This document shows, piece after piece, positions 18,743-28,375 of a stretch of DNA of 64,000 bases. The stretch spans positions 330,017 to 394,016 of the forward strand of contig JAMLHC010000001.1 of NCBI GenBank assembly GCA_023957335.1. Reading direction: 5' to 3'. The translations under genes and the position numbers were made by a program. Origin of the DNA: Bacteroidota bacterium (GTDB taxonomy: Bacteria; Bacteroidota; Bacteroidia; NS11-12g; UBA955). Numbering within the stretch: the stretch's first letter is position 1; every line of letters starts with the position of its first letter. Below the pieces are notes generated by a model. That model did no database searches. It was not told the DNA's origin and was given only the letters and a program-made list of their open reading frames with translations.

Positions 18743-19858
18743 TTAGTTGAATATCCTATTAAAAAAAGAGGACTTATTTTTTTTATCGTTAATATCCGGA
18801 GTAAAGTTTTGAGATTCTGCGAGTTTCTTCATCAAGCCTTCTTCTTCTTTGCTAATTTTTGAAGGAATAAACACATTCACCCTTACAAATTCATCTCCGG
18901 TATTATACCCATTGATATCCGGCAGCCCTTTACCTTTAAGTTTTAGTGTTTTACCACTTTGCGTACCCGGTTCTATATTAATTCGTGCTTTGCCTTCGAT
19001 GGTTGGAACTTCTGCAGTACATCCAAGCACCGCTTCAGGGATGCTTATTGTCAACTCAAAAAGAACATTATTTTCTTCTCTTACCAAAAATTCATGTGGG
19101 ACTTCCTCAATTGCAATAATCAAATCACCCGGATATCCTCCTGCAATTTCATTTCCTTTGCCATTCACCGAAAGTTGCATTCCATCCATTACACCCGGAG
19201 GAATGCGCAAAGTTGTTTCAGTATTTTCTTGAATTAACCCTTGTGAGTTTGCTCCCTTTGGCACCTCTCCTACTACTTGACCGCTTCCGCCACAAGTAGG
19301 ACAAGTTGAACTTGTTTGCATCTGTCCTAAGAATGTGTTTGTAACCCTTGTAACAGAACCTCTGCCATGACAAGTATGACATTGTTTGAAGTTCAATCCG
19401 GGTGCAACAGTCCAACGTTTGTATTTGATTTTTTTATCAACTCCTTTTTTTATTTCTTCAAGCGTAACTTTGAGTTTAATCCTAATATTTGAACCACTGA
19501 CATGGCGAGTTCTACCTCCCCCCCTGTTGCTTCCACCAAAAAAACTGCCAAAGGAATCACCAAAAATATCTCCAAACTGTGAAAAAATATCATCCATGGA
19601 CATACCCTGTCCGGAGAAACCTCCTGCACCACCAACTCCTTGATGTCCAAATTGATCGTAGCGCTTTTTCTTTTCCGAATCGCTAAGCACTTCATAAGCC
19701 TCAGCTGCTTCCTTGAATTTCTCTTCGGCTTCTTTATTGTCCGGATTCTTGTCAGGATGGTATTTAATAGCAAGTTTGCGATAAGCTTTTTTAATCTCAT
19801 CGGCATTTGCTGTTTTAGCCACCCCTAACACATCATAATAATCTCTTTTTGTAGCCAT
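18743..19858 (-). CDS. dnaJ: chaperone DnaJ with a half-size zinc centre
   Basis: Hsp40 co-chaperone that stimulates DnaK ATPase and delivers substrates. The J domain (1-70) has HPD at 34-36, followed by a G/F-rich linker ([18 protein letters not shown]) and C-terminal substrate domains. The zinc region has only two CxxCxG motifs (C160/C163 and C186/C189). The other two expected from classical DnaJ are replaced by [13 protein letters not shown]. Related Bacteroidota DnaJ proteins appear to share this reduced form (recollection). It lies three bases after grpE, so grpE-dnaJ is an operon; dnaK is not in the window. Confidence 0.93.
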   Translation of the reverse strand: MATKRDYYDVLGVAKTANADEIKKAYRKLAIKYHPDKNPDNKEAEEKFKEAAEAYEVLSDSEKKKRYDQFGHQGVGGAGGFSGQGMSMDDIFSQFGDIFGDSFGSFFGGSNRGGGRTRHVSGSNIRIKLKVTLEEIKKGVDKKIKYKRWTVAPGLNFKQCHTCHGRGSVTRVTNTFLGQMQTSSTCPTCGGSGQVVGEVPKGANSQGLIQENTETTLRIPPGVMDGMQLSVNGKGNEIAGGYPGDLIIAIEEVPHEFLVREENNVLFELTISIPEAVLGCTAEVPTIEGKARINIEPGTQSGKTLKLKGKGLPDINGYNTGDEFVRVNVFIPSKISKEEEGLMKKLAESQNFTPDINDKKNKSSFFNRIFN

Positions 19859-19861
19859 CTA

Positions 19862-20392
19862 TTATGCTCCTATAACAACTTTTGCAAAACGTATTACTTT
19901 GTCATTCAACATGTAACCTTCTTCTATTACATCTACGACTTTCCCCATTTTATTTTTGTCTTCCACGGCAATTTGCGTAACCGCTTCTTGAAAGTCATGG
20001 TCAAATTCCTTGCCTAATGAATCCATTTTTTTAAGCCCTTTGGATTCCAATGTTGTATTGAATTTTCGAAAAACGAGTTCTACTCCTTCTTTTAATCCGT
20101 CCATCTGTTCATTGGCGGCTTTGAGCGATCTTTCAAAGTCGTCCAATACCGGTAGCAAGGCTGCGAGTGTTTCTTCGGCAGCGTTTTGAATGAGTTCCAA
20201 GCGTTCTTTGGCATTGCGTTTTCTGAAATTGTCAAATTCTGCATAAAGCCGCAGATACTTATCTTCCTGCTCTTTGAGCTGTTTTTTGACTGCGTTTAAC
20301 TCCTCTTGAAGCGGATTTTCCAAACTTTCAACCACAGTTTCACCGGTGTTCAAATTTACTTCTTCTTTTGGGTGCTTATCTTTTTTCGACAT
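19862..20392 (-). CDS. grpE: nucleotide exchange factor GrpE
   Basis: Releases ADP from DnaK. The 176-residue protein has an acidic, disordered N-terminus (about 1-35), a long coiled coil (EELNAVKKQLKEQEDKYLRLYAEFDN, residues 29-55) with the FRKR motif, and the C-terminal beta wing (GKVVDVIEEGYMLNDKVIRFAKV). It is the first gene of grpE-dnaJ. A TAACTTTG box lies upstream; no CIRCE-type inverted repeat was seen. Confidence 0.95.
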   Translation of the reverse strand: MSKKDKHPKEEVNLNTGETVVESLENPLQEELNAVKKQLKEQEDKYLRLYAEFDNFRKRNAKERLELIQNAAEETLAALLPVLDDFERSLKAANEQMDGLKEGVELVFRKFNTTLESKGLKKMDSLGKEFDHDFQEAVTQIAVEDKNKMGKVVDVIEEGYMLNDKVIRFAKVVIGA

Positions 20393-20428
20393 GATTATTA
20401 ATTACACAAGAATTTGGAATTGCTGTAT

Positions 20429-20436
20429 CAAAGTTA
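20429..20436 (-). promoter_or_regulatory. -7 box for grpE-dnaJ
   Basis: TAACTTTG on the minus strand, 36 bases before the grpE ATG. Confidence 0.5.
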
Positions 20437-20482
20437 CTGCCATTCACACATTGCTGACATAATGACACAGAAAACAAATAGA

Positions 20483-21796
20483 TTATGAGTCAATTCTTTC
20501 AATTTTGGCTCCAATGGCATTTAACCTTCTGTCAATAAACTGATATCCACGGTCAATTTGTTCTATATTCTTGATGTGGCTGACACCATCAGCAGACATA
20601 GCTGCAATCAATAAAGCCACCCCCGCTCTAATGTCGGGAGAAGTCATTGTAATACCTCTCAACTTAACTCTTCTGTCAAGCCCCATCACAGTTGCTCTGT
20701 GCGGGTCGCAAAGGATAATTTGCGCGCCCATGTCAATTAGATTATCTACAAAGAACAAGCGACTTTCAAACATTTTTTGATGAATAAGCACATTCCCTTT
20801 TGCCTGAATGGCCGTAACGAGTGCAATAGAAATAAGGTCGGGCGTAAATCCGGGCCAAATTGCGTCTGAAACTGTCAGAATGGAACCATCAATGAAAGTA
20901 TCAATCTCGTAATGCTTTTGTCTGGGAATAAAAATATCATCACCTCTGAATTCAGTACGTACACCTAATCTATTAAATGTTGCGGGAATAATTCCTAACT
21001 GATCAATTCTGCAATCTTTGATTGTAATCTCAGATTCAGTCATGGCTGCCATACCAATAAAACTCCCTATTTCAATCATATCCGGCAGAATAGTGTGTTT
21101 GGCTCCACCTAGTTTTTCAACACCATGAATAATCAATTTATTAGAGCCAATTCCTGAAATTTTTCCTCCCATATTATTTATAAGAGAACACAGTTGTTGG
21201 ACATAAGGTTCGCAAGCAGCATTGTAAATAGTTGTTTCGCCCTTGGCAAGAGCAGCCGCCATCACAATATTGGCAGTACCGGTAACAGAAGCTTCGTCTA
21301 AATGCAGATATGTTCCTTTGAGTCTGCCTTTGGATGTAATCTTATAGAAATTATTTTCTTTATCGTATTCAAAATTACCACCTAAACCTTGCATACCTAC
21401 GAAGTGAGTATCTAACCTTCTTCTGCCAATTTTATCTCCTCCGGGCGCAGGAATATATCCTCTGCCGAATCTGCCTAACAATGGACCTACAATCATAATT
21501 GACCCTCTAAGGGCTGCGCCAAGTTTCTTAAACTCAGCACTTGAAAGGAAATCAATATTCACGTTATGGGCTTTGAAAGAATATTTGAATTCCGATAATT
21601 GCTTTACCTCAACGCCCAACAAAGCAAGCAGTTCAATGAGTTTCTGAACATCTCTGATTTGGGGAATATTATCAATAACCACTTTTTCTTCTGTAAGTAA
21701 AACAGCACAAAGAATTTGCAGGGCTTCATTTTTAGCTCCTTGCGGTATGATTTCTCCTGTTAGCTTCTTTCCTCCGGTAATTTTAAATACACTCAT
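20483..21796 (-). CDS. murA: UDP-GlcNAc 1-carboxyvinyltransferase MurA (Cys-to-Asp type)
   Basis: First committed step of peptidoglycan synthesis: transfers enolpyruvate from PEP to UDP-GlcNAc. The 437 residues show the EPSP-synthase-like double-domain fold with QGAKNEALQILCA (K22/N23), RGSIMIVGPLLGRFG and PDIRAGVALLIAAM. The loop that normally reads PGGCxIG reads PGGDKIG here: D121 (codon at 21434-21436) replaces the catalytic/fosfomycin-reactive Cys. In families where this is known, Asp enzymes are active and fosfomycin-insensitive. The start overlaps the upstream DUF4290 gene by one base. Confidence 0.95.
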   Translation of the reverse strand: MSVFKITGGKKLTGEIIPQGAKNEALQILCAVLLTEEKVVIDNIPQIRDVQKLIELLALLGVEVKQLSEFKYSFKAHNVNIDFLSSAEFKKLGAALRGSIMIVGPLLGRFGRGYIPAPGGDKIGRRRLDTHFVGMQGLGGNFEYDKENNFYKITSKGRLKGTYLHLDEASVTGTANIVMAAALAKGETTIYNAACEPYVQQLCSLINNMGGKISGIGSNKLIIHGVEKLGGAKHTILPDMIEIGSFIGMAAMTESEITIKDCRIDQLGIIPATFNRLGVRTEFRGDDIFIPRQKHYEIDTFIDGSILTVSDAIWPGFTPDLISIALVTAIQAKGNVLIHQKMFESRLFFVDNLIDMGAQIILCDPHRATVMGLDRRVKLRGITMTSPDIRAGVALLIAAMSADGVSHIKNIEQIDRGYQFIDRRLNAIGAKIERIDS

Positions 21797-22452
21797 TATC
21801 TGTAACGGTTTTTGTTGCGATTATTTTTATGTCTTTTTGAAAATCCTTTGTTTTTATTGGGTTTAAACCCGTTGGTTTTTCTTTGGAACGTGTCATCTGT
21901 TCGAATATCAAGACTTTCAAAATCTATACTTATTTTGCCTCCTGACATTGATTTCAAATGATTAGTTACCATCTCATTGGTCAAGTCTTCATTGTTCCAG
22001 CTGCGAGAAGAGTTTTTCATAAAAGAAGCTAAAATACTCAAGAAGTCTTTTTGTACCTCCTTATCATCAATTTCGGCAGCCTTATTAACCATATACTGAA
22101 GGTTTCGACCATAGAATCTAAACTTTATAGGCTGAGTAGGATAAGGGATTGGCTCGGGGTGCATACTGGTATTTTCAGGCTTAGGTGCTTGGAAAGGGCT
22201 ATCCACATCTAACCTAAAGTTTGAAATAATATATAAATGATCCCAAAGTTTGTGTTTGTAGTCCTCTTGCTCTTTTACTTGAGGCTTAAGGTTTTCCATG
22301 ATGCTGATAAGTCCGTGAGCCATACGTGTTCTTTTATTTCTGTCCGGTTCAGCACAAATCAACTCTACGTAATCATGCACAATGCGTCCATACTCAGAAA
22401 TAACCATATCCTTTCGTTCGGTGTTATAAACTAATGCTGTATTTCTTTCCAT
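21796..22452 (-). CDS. DUF4290 family protein
   Basis: Bacteroidota-specific protein of unknown function, 218 residues, with no signal peptide. An alpha-helical N-terminal domain (YGRIVHDYVELICAEPDRNKR, KLWDHLYIISNF) leads to a strongly basic, Lys/Arg/Asn-rich tail (about residues 190-218, ending RNKNRYR) that suggests nucleic acid binding (inference). It is translationally coupled to murA by a one-base stop/start overlap, a pairing conserved in the phylum. A role beside peptidoglycan synthesis or as an RNA-binding partner is speculation. Confidence 0.85.
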   Translation of the reverse strand: MERNTALVYNTERKDMVISEYGRIVHDYVELICAEPDRNKRTRMAHGLISIMENLKPQVKEQEDYKHKLWDHLYIISNFRLDVDSPFQAPKPENTSMHPEPIPYPTQPIKFRFYGRNLQYMVNKAAEIDDKEVQKDFLSILASFMKNSSRSWNNEDLTNEMVTNHLKSMSGGKISIDFESLDIRTDDTFQRKTNGFKPNKNKGFSKRHKNNRNKNRYR

Positions 22453-22469
22453 ATAATTTGCGAAAATAA

Positions 22470-22496
22470 AAAAGCCTCAGGAATCTGAGGCTTTTA
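22470..22496 (-). terminator. intrinsic terminator
   Basis: On the minus strand AAAAGCCTCAG pairs with CTGAGGCTTTT and is followed by a T-rich tail. It ends the transcript of the lipoprotein gene at 22512-23042. Confidence 0.75.
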
Positions 22497-22511
22497 AAGT
22501 TTATTTATTTA

Positions 22512-23042
22512 TTAATTAAGTGACTCAAACTCAATCTCAATATCTTTACCGGAGTCTGGGTCTTTGCCAGATAATTTCATTTTTTTGTTACGAAGTTCCT
22601 TAATATCATATACCGGCACCTCACTTTCATCTTTATATGACAATTCATATTTCATCTGAACTGATTTAAAATTATTGATAAACGTCCAATGTCCTGAACC
22701 TTGATATACAAATGCTGTTTTCTCTGCTCCAATTTCCTTTTGAGCTTCTTCATATTTTGAATTCTTTCCTGTTCTATCTAATATTTTGCCGTCATTATCT
22801 CTAAAATTAAATCCAAAACCACCATCTCTATATACTTCAAATGAGATGTTAAAATTAGCTCGATTAAACTGATTGGTAATTTCTGCACCATCTAATGTAA
22901 CTTTGGCAAACTTCCAAGAACCTGAGAATCTGTCTGCTTTATGTCTTAATGATACAAAAGGTCCATCTTCGTATTTACATCCTGTAAATACAAGGGTTAA
23001 TGCAAAAGCGGACAAAATGAAGGTGAAAATACTCTTTTTCAT
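22512..23042 (-). CDS. lipocalin-like lipoprotein
   Basis: 176-residue lipoprotein of unknown role. The signal peptide ends in a lipobox (LVFTGC, C22), followed by a beta-rich domain beginning DRFSGSWKFAKVTLDG, typical of the small lipocalin-like lipoproteins common in Bacteroidota. It is probably anchored in the outer membrane. It forms a single-gene unit: a -7 box 18 bases before the ATG and a strong terminator just past the stop. It lies between murA/DUF4290 and the porV-porU pair but has no visible functional tie to either. Confidence 0.72.
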   Translation of the reverse strand: MKKSIFTFILSAFALTLVFTGCKYEDGPFVSLRHKADRFSGSWKFAKVTLDGAEITNQFNRANFNISFEVYRDGGFGFNFRDNDGKILDRTGKNSKYEEAQKEIGAEKTAFVYQGSGHWTFINNFKSVQMKYELSYKDESEVPVYDIKELRNKKMKLSGKDPDSGKDIEIEFESLN

Positions 23043-23060
23043 ATTTTATTTTTTGTGGGG

Positions 23061-23068
23061 CAAATATA
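23061..23068 (-). promoter_or_regulatory. -7 box for the lipoprotein gene
   Basis: TATATTTG on the minus strand, 18 bases before the ATG. Confidence 0.55.
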
Positions 23069-23112
23069 ATTCTTTCTTTTAAATGTCTATTATTTAGACG
23101 TTTTTTTCTATC

Positions 23113-24306
23113 TTATTTTTTCGTATTTGCACCTTTGGCAAAAGCGTCCAAATCAAGCAACAAAGAAAATCTCATTTGATTTTGTAACGGATGCGAGCGT
23201 TGGAATGGTGCCAAATATGCGGCATCAATACCAACGACATTATATCTGAGTCCGATTCCAAAAGTCAAATATTTTCGTTGACCCTTTGTATCTGATTCAT
23301 GAAAATATCCTGCCCTCAAAGCAAATGTTTTTGCATACCAATATTCTGCACCTAAACTTACAGTAATTTCATTCATCTCTTCTTTAAATCCACCGGGCGC
23401 ATCATAGAATGACTGAAAAGCACCTTGCAAAATTGGAACCCTTGGGTCTCTTCCATAAATAATTGAATCGGGGTTGGTTTTACTTTTATAGGCGGGTGTT
23501 GGCACCAACAATTTATTAAAATCACAGGTTGCAGTAAAAGAGTTAAATTCATCAATATTGAATGTCCATGCTGTGCCGAGTCTCAGATTCATAGGGATAA
23601 AATCTGCTTCTTGGGCATTGGTGTATGTAATTTTAGAACCCAAGTTTGTAATTGCAACCCCAAAAGCATATTCTGTAGGGGTCTTTGATTTTTTAAGTTT
23701 ATCTTTATAATACCAAGAAATATCTCCGGCTCCTGCTATTCCGGGGCTTGCTGAAGTACCACTACCGGTTCTTGTTCCAACAAGATTTGAATAGATAAAT
23801 CTAAGGGATACAGCCAAAGACATTTTATCGGAGAGTTTAGTTGCATAAAAACCATCCATTGCAAATTCATTTGGTTCAAAACTACCCATGGGGTTACCGG
23901 TAATATCGGTAAAGTTAATATTTCCTAATGAAAAGTATCTAAAGGAACCGCCTACTGTACTGTTCTCGCTAATTTTTGCATAACCTGAAATGTAGGAAAG
24001 TTGAACATCCGGCACAATGTGTCTGAGCCATGGTGCATAAGAAATACCAAATCCAACAGGTTTTTTAACAAACGCCAACTTGGAAGCATTCCAATGGATT
24101 GAATTTGCATCCGGTGTAATGGCTACACCTGCATCGCCCATAGCAGCAGAACGACTATCCGGAGTGATGGTTAAAAAAGGCACTGCTGTTGTTATTACAT
24201 TTTGCTGCCCTGCTAACTGACTGACTGTTAATTGTCCAAATGATTGAGAAAAAGGAAACGCAATAAGAGCGATGAATAAAATATGGGTCTTGTATGTGTT
24301 TAACAT
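23113..24306 (-). CDS. porV: type IX secretion system outer-membrane protein PorV
   Basis: PorV (LptO) is an outer-membrane FadL-like barrel that picks up folded cargo from the T9SS translocon and hands it to the PorU sortase. The 397-residue protein has a signal peptide (cut near SFGQ), then the diagnostic AVPFLTITPDSRSAAMGDAGVA, SIHWNASKLAF and later barrel strands ending in MRFSLLLDLDAF. It lies directly downstream of porU on the same strand with a 59-base gap that contains its own -7 box. The porU-porV pairing is conserved. Confidence 0.92.
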   Translation of the reverse strand: MLNTYKTHILFIALIAFPFSQSFGQLTVSQLAGQQNVITTAVPFLTITPDSRSAAMGDAGVAITPDANSIHWNASKLAFVKKPVGFGISYAPWLRHIVPDVQLSYISGYAKISENSTVGGSFRYFSLGNINFTDITGNPMGSFEPNEFAMDGFYATKLSDKMSLAVSLRFIYSNLVGTRTGSGTSASPGIAGAGDISWYYKDKLKKSKTPTEYAFGVAITNLGSKITYTNAQEADFIPMNLRLGTAWTFNIDEFNSFTATCDFNKLLVPTPAYKSKTNPDSIIYGRDPRVPILQGAFQSFYDAPGGFKEEMNEITVSLGAEYWYAKTFALRAGYFHESDTKGQRKYLTFGIGLRYNVVGIDAAYLAPFQRSHPLQNQMRFSLLLDLDAFAKGANTKK

Positions 24307-24333
24307 TTGTTTCTGTTAAATTTTTTGAGGTGG

Positions 24334-24341
24334 CAAATTTA
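24334..24341 (-). promoter_or_regulatory. -7 box for porV
   Basis: TAAATTTG on the minus strand in the porU-porV gap, 27 bases before the porV ATG; it allows porV expression independent of porU. Confidence 0.45.
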
Positions 24342-24365
24342 TCTAAAATAATTTCATAATCAGTA

Positions 24366-27300
24366 TTAATTAAGGAGCATCAGTTTTTCATATTTTTCAA
24401 CCCACTTCCCTTCACCTGATTTTGCTCTGATTCGGTATATATAAACTCCTTTGGCAAGCTTGTCGCCAAACTCGTCTTTGGCATCCCAATCAAACAAACT
24501 TAAATGCGAATCTGATGAAGTTACTTCTGAAAAGAAGTTTTTGACAACTTTTCCGCTTATAGTCATAATTTGAAGTTGAATGGTGAGATTCTGACCCGGT
24601 TTGTTATGGTCAAAATGGAATGTAGTATGTGTACTAAACGGGTTGGGGTAGTTCATCAGATTTTTCAAAACCAAATCCTTATTTTCATCAACTACAAACT
24701 CTAATGTAGTTTCAGAAGAATTGTTGTACACGTCCCATGCCTTAAGTGTAATAGTATGTTTGCCCGGTGCAAGATTTGACAAACGGTATCGTAGTTCTCC
24801 ATCCTGATAACTGTTCATATTTGTTTGATAGAACTCGTTTAACACTACACTTCGCTCTTGCTTAGTCCCTTTGTCAAACGTGGCAATAATTTCTCTTCCA
24901 ATGCCTGAACCTGCTGTGTTTATGCCGTTTTCATCATGAAGTGTTGCAATAAATAACGGACTATTATTTGTCAATCCGCCATTAACAAAAGAGAAATCAT
25001 TCAAAAATAAGGCAAGTACAGGACCTTCATTGTCTGTCCCAACACTGTCAGCGGCACCACCAACAATAATTCGTTTCTCATAGCCGGCAGCATCCGTTGT
25101 TTGATTGTCCGCATATAATGATATACGCGCACTGTCATATCTGTAATTTATATCTTTAGGAACAATGAATGTAAATTCAAATTTGCCATCTTTAGCTTGC
25201 ACGCGACCTCTAAACAGAATATTGTTTTGAACTTTATAATCCAGAACTACCGAATTGGCTCCATTTGCACGAGTCTGTGTAATGGATGATTTATCTAAAA
25301 CAGTTGGAAACACAATTCCATTGAAATCTGACTTGGTTGAGTTATCATCATTCAAAATTCGTCCTTTAAAAGTAACTTTAGACAATGCCTTTAAAGTATC
25401 AACTCCTGCATCACTCAATGAAACACCGTTGAGAGAATCTAATTCAGCCTTATATCTGGGAATAGCGAGTCTAACAGCAGGATCTCCCAAAAAAGTAAAA
25501 AACCTATCTCCGCTTCCCGGCAAAGGACGGTTTTTAGTTTCTTTATAAATTAACCCTATTGGGGTGCGCCCATTATCATCTTTGACATAAAAGGAATTAC
25601 TATACAAATAATCCTGAATTGCTCTGTTGGTAGAAACCAGCACCAATCTTACGGTTGTCAATAAGCCAATGGAACCTCCTTTTGGATTTAACAGCGTATT
25701 TTCACCTCCGGAAACCATTGCAGGATCATCAAAGCGCGAAAATTCACATGTCGCGGTTACAAAGAGTGGCAGTTTATAATTATTTCGCCAAGCATTGATT
25801 TGCGGAATAACTATTACCCTTTCAGAAGCTAATCCAAATGTACCTCCATGACCATTATATGACCACAAGAGCGTTCCTTTCTCTATATTATTATTAATTG
25901 CTTCTACTGCATCCGGATAGCGTTCGCCACCACCCATTGATTTTTGTTCAAAAGCATCTAAATATAGCTTATTATAAAGACCATACGGATATTGTATTTC
26001 GAGTTCTTTGGTATATTGTTCATTGTAGACAACAAATTCACTTTCCCAATTATTATCCATATCATCTGCCAGAAATGTAAAATTTGTACGCCAATTGCCA
26101 AAAGATTCTTTAGCATAGTAGTTTTTAATTTTATTAACAACAGCGTCTGCATCAGCTAATGAATTAGCGACAATGCGTCCAACAGCAATATCTAACATCC
26201 CAATACTGGAAACGCCATCCATTTTACCCTCTGAATTATCCATAAGGACAAAATAATCATCAGAGCAGAAAGATACCATGGGATTATGCGAATCAATGGA
26301 TTCAAAAGTGGGGACTCTGTTGGTATTGTTTTCAAGAATATCCAAAAAATCATAGCTGGCATCGCCAAAAAGCAGCAAATATTTTGGACGTTTTTGAGGT
26401 GAGGAAGCTTCATCCCAGAGCATTTTCATAAAATCTCTTATAGCGCTTACATCCTGAATTCCGTGAGAAAATTCGTTAAAAATCTCATTTGTTGTAACCA
26501 CTTGTACAGTTAGTCCACTGTTTTCTCTGTGAAACTGTGCAAGATTTTCTGCAGCTGATTTCAAATCCGGATGAGTAACAATAATATAGTCGACATCTCT
26601 TATTTCGTGTAAATTTTGATTAGAGGCTTTGGATAAAGCTTTTGGTGAAAGATAAGAAGAAGTGCTAATATATCTACGTAACACATTTTGTGTATTTGCA
26701 ACAAATTGATGTTCATTATTAACAAAATCAGTATTCTGTATTTTAACATTAAACGGGTCAGTAATATCCCAGACTTGTATATTCTCCGCACTGGTAATCT
26801 TGAATTTTGAATAGTCCACTTGGGTTGAAGTCAAATTAGCAAAAATAGTCTGTGCACCTGAGTGGATTAGGTTTCTTTTTACAACAAACTCAATATAATC
26901 ACACCACCCCTCGCTGCTGGATAGCGGTTTGTCGTAACTAACATTCAAATTAAGTGATGAACCGTTAATGTCTGAGAAGTTAAATACCCTTTGGACAGGC
27001 GCAACTATCACGCTACTCTCATAATCCAAGGTGCCAAGAGCGGCAATCTGAAATGAGGATGTTTTTCCATTTAAATTTAAAGTAAAGGTGGAAGGCTTCA
27101 AAGAACGAGAAACTAAAACTGTCCTAATTTTAACTGTACTCCCGGCAACTCTGTTTGCAAAATCTTTTGAAAATGAGTACGAAAGTGTACGGTCAAAGTG
27201 TTCTCCATACCATATTTTCCCCGTTTTAATCAGGTTGACTAAATCCTTCTCATATCTATATATATCATCAAACTCACTCACATCAATATCTGCGGGTTGA

Positions 27301-28226
27301 GAAATATTAGCAGATTGAGATGTTATACGAATTCCATTTGAACCTCCGTATGTAAGAAAATAAACAGTCTCTTTAGCATAATAGTTTTTACTATAAACGA
27401 AATCATTACTTGAAGAGTCATATAGAAACTTACTTGGGGAGTTACCATAAAACAAAATATAATCTGCTGCATCAAAACGACCGTCTTCTTCTCCTTTCAC
27501 ATAAATTGGATTTTGAACTAAATCCTTAGGTCTTTCAACGGAGTTAAATTCAGGCAGAATGGTTCCGTGTCCGCTATATATTTTAATCGTTTTCGGGTCT
27601 ATATCGGAGAGATTCATACCCAAAGATTCAAGAAAAGATTTGTCCATCTTAAATATCCCTTCTTGAGAGACTGCAATTCTATACCATTGTCCCGAAGCAA
27701 GCACACTCGTGGCAGGCCAACTCCCTCTGCGTCCCGGTCTTATAATAGGAGGAGATGCAAGTGGTACGATTCTGGGGGTTAGTTCAATCGAAAACGATTC
27801 TAAACGCTCAATATTATTACCTCTGACTCTGAGTGCAGGATATCTGACATACAGATAGGACACATCTGCTTCATATTGAGTTTCAGCAAATAAGGAGTCA
27901 TTAATCTTACTGAGGGATTCCATCAAAACAACTTTGACATTATTATCAATATTCAATACTGAATAAATCTCACCGGACATGTGTGCTTCAAACTTTTCAT
28001 TAGAGAACCCTTTAAATCTCTCAGAATAAAATGAAATGTACCGTTCATCATTATTTTGACTTACATCGCAGGTTGAACAAAATGGGATATTAGTAACATT
28101 AAATGCAGAGTACTCTTCCCATTTCAACTCTCTTTTAAATTCTTGTGCATCAAGATTAGCAACAAGAAAAAGAAATCCTACAAGAGTGTAAAAAGCATTT
28201 CTCAAAAACATAATGATATTAGACAC
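24366..28226 (-). CDS. porU: type IX secretion system sortase PorU
   Basis: Gingipain-type (C25) cysteine peptidase that removes the C-terminal sorting signal of T9SS cargo and attaches cargo to the cell surface. The 1286 residues start with a signal peptide. The C25 domain has H793 (SYNGHGGTFG) and C827 (FVTATCEFSRFDDP) as the catalytic pair. The C-terminus has its own sorting-type domain (MNYPNPFSTHTTFHF, then GVYIYRIRAKSG). It is transcribed away from sprF/porP and gldJ. The length matches full-size PorU; no frameshift is present. Confidence 0.93.
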   Translation of the reverse strand: MSNIIMFLRNAFYTLVGFLFLVANLDAQEFKRELKWEEYSAFNVTNIPFCSTCDVSQNNDERYISFYSERFKGFSNEKFEAHMSGEIYSVLNIDNNVKVVLMESLSKINDSLFAETQYEADVSYLYVRYPALRVRGNNIERLESFSIELTPRIVPLASPPIIRPGRRGSWPATSVLASGQWYRIAVSQEGIFKMDKSFLESLGMNLSDIDPKTIKIYSGHGTILPEFNSVERPKDLVQNPIYVKGEEDGRFDAADYILFYGNSPSKFLYDSSSNDFVYSKNYYAKETVYFLTYGGSNGIRITSQSANISQPADIDVSEFDDIYRYEKDLVNLIKTGKIWYGEHFDRTLSYSFSKDFANRVAGSTVKIRTVLVSRSLKPSTFTLNLNGKTSSFQIAALGTLDYESSVIVAPVQRVFNFSDINGSSLNLNVSYDKPLSSSEGWCDYIEFVVKRNLIHSGAQTIFANLTSTQVDYSKFKITSAENIQVWDITDPFNVKIQNTDFVNNEHQFVANTQNVLRRYISTSSYLSPKALSKASNQNLHEIRDVDYIIVTHPDLKSAAENLAQFHRENSGLTVQVVTTNEIFNEFSHGIQDVSAIRDFMKMLWDEASSPQKRPKYLLLFGDASYDFLDILENNTNRVPTFESIDSHNPMVSFCSDDYFVLMDNSEGKMDGVSSIGMLDIAVGRIVANSLADADAVVNKIKNYYAKESFGNWRTNFTFLADDMDNNWESEFVVYNEQYTKELEIQYPYGLYNKLYLDAFEQKSMGGGERYPDAVEAINNNIEKGTLLWSYNGHGGTFGLASERVIVIPQINAWRNNYKLPLFVTATCEFSRFDDPAMVSGGENTLLNPKGGSIGLLTTVRLVLVSTNRAIQDYLYSNSFYVKDDNGRTPIGLIYKETKNRPLPGSGDRFFTFLGDPAVRLAIPRYKAELDSLNGVSLSDAGVDTLKALSKVTFKGRILNDDNSTKSDFNGIVFPTVLDKSSITQTRANGANSVVLDYKVQNNILFRGRVQAKDGKFEFTFIVPKDINYRYDSARISLYADNQTTDAAGYEKRIIVGGAADSVGTDNEGPVLALFLNDFSFVNGGLTNNSPLFIATLHDENGINTAGSGIGREIIATFDKGTKQERSVVLNEFYQTNMNSYQDGELRYRLSNLAPGKHTITLKAWDVYNNSSETTLEFVVDENKDLVLKNLMNYPNPFSTHTTFHFDHNKPGQNLTIQLQIMTISGKVVKNFFSEVTSSDSHLSLFDWDAKDEFGDKLAKGVYIYRIRAKSGEGKWVEKYEKLMLLN

Positions 28227-28350
28227 TAACAGTTGTCAAAGAAACGGTATTAAGATTTAATTAGTATACAATATCGATAAATAATCCTCGTTAGAAATAT
28301 CACTCACTCTCTGTTTGGCAAACAAAATTATATTTTGTAGTTTTGTGGGC

Positions 28351-28358
28351 TATCTTTG
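28351..28358 (+). promoter_or_regulatory. -7 box for sprF/porP
   Basis: TATCTTTG, 17 bases before the ATG at 28376, in the divergent porU/sprF intergenic region. It shows that the in-frame start at 28343 is too early. Confidence 0.5.
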
Positions 28359-28375
28359 CAGTAGTTAAATTAAAT

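Noticed and set aside
19518-19524. C7 run inside dnaJ as a possible contingency tract
   Set aside because: The dnaJ frame is intact and the run encodes the normal Gly-rich linker.
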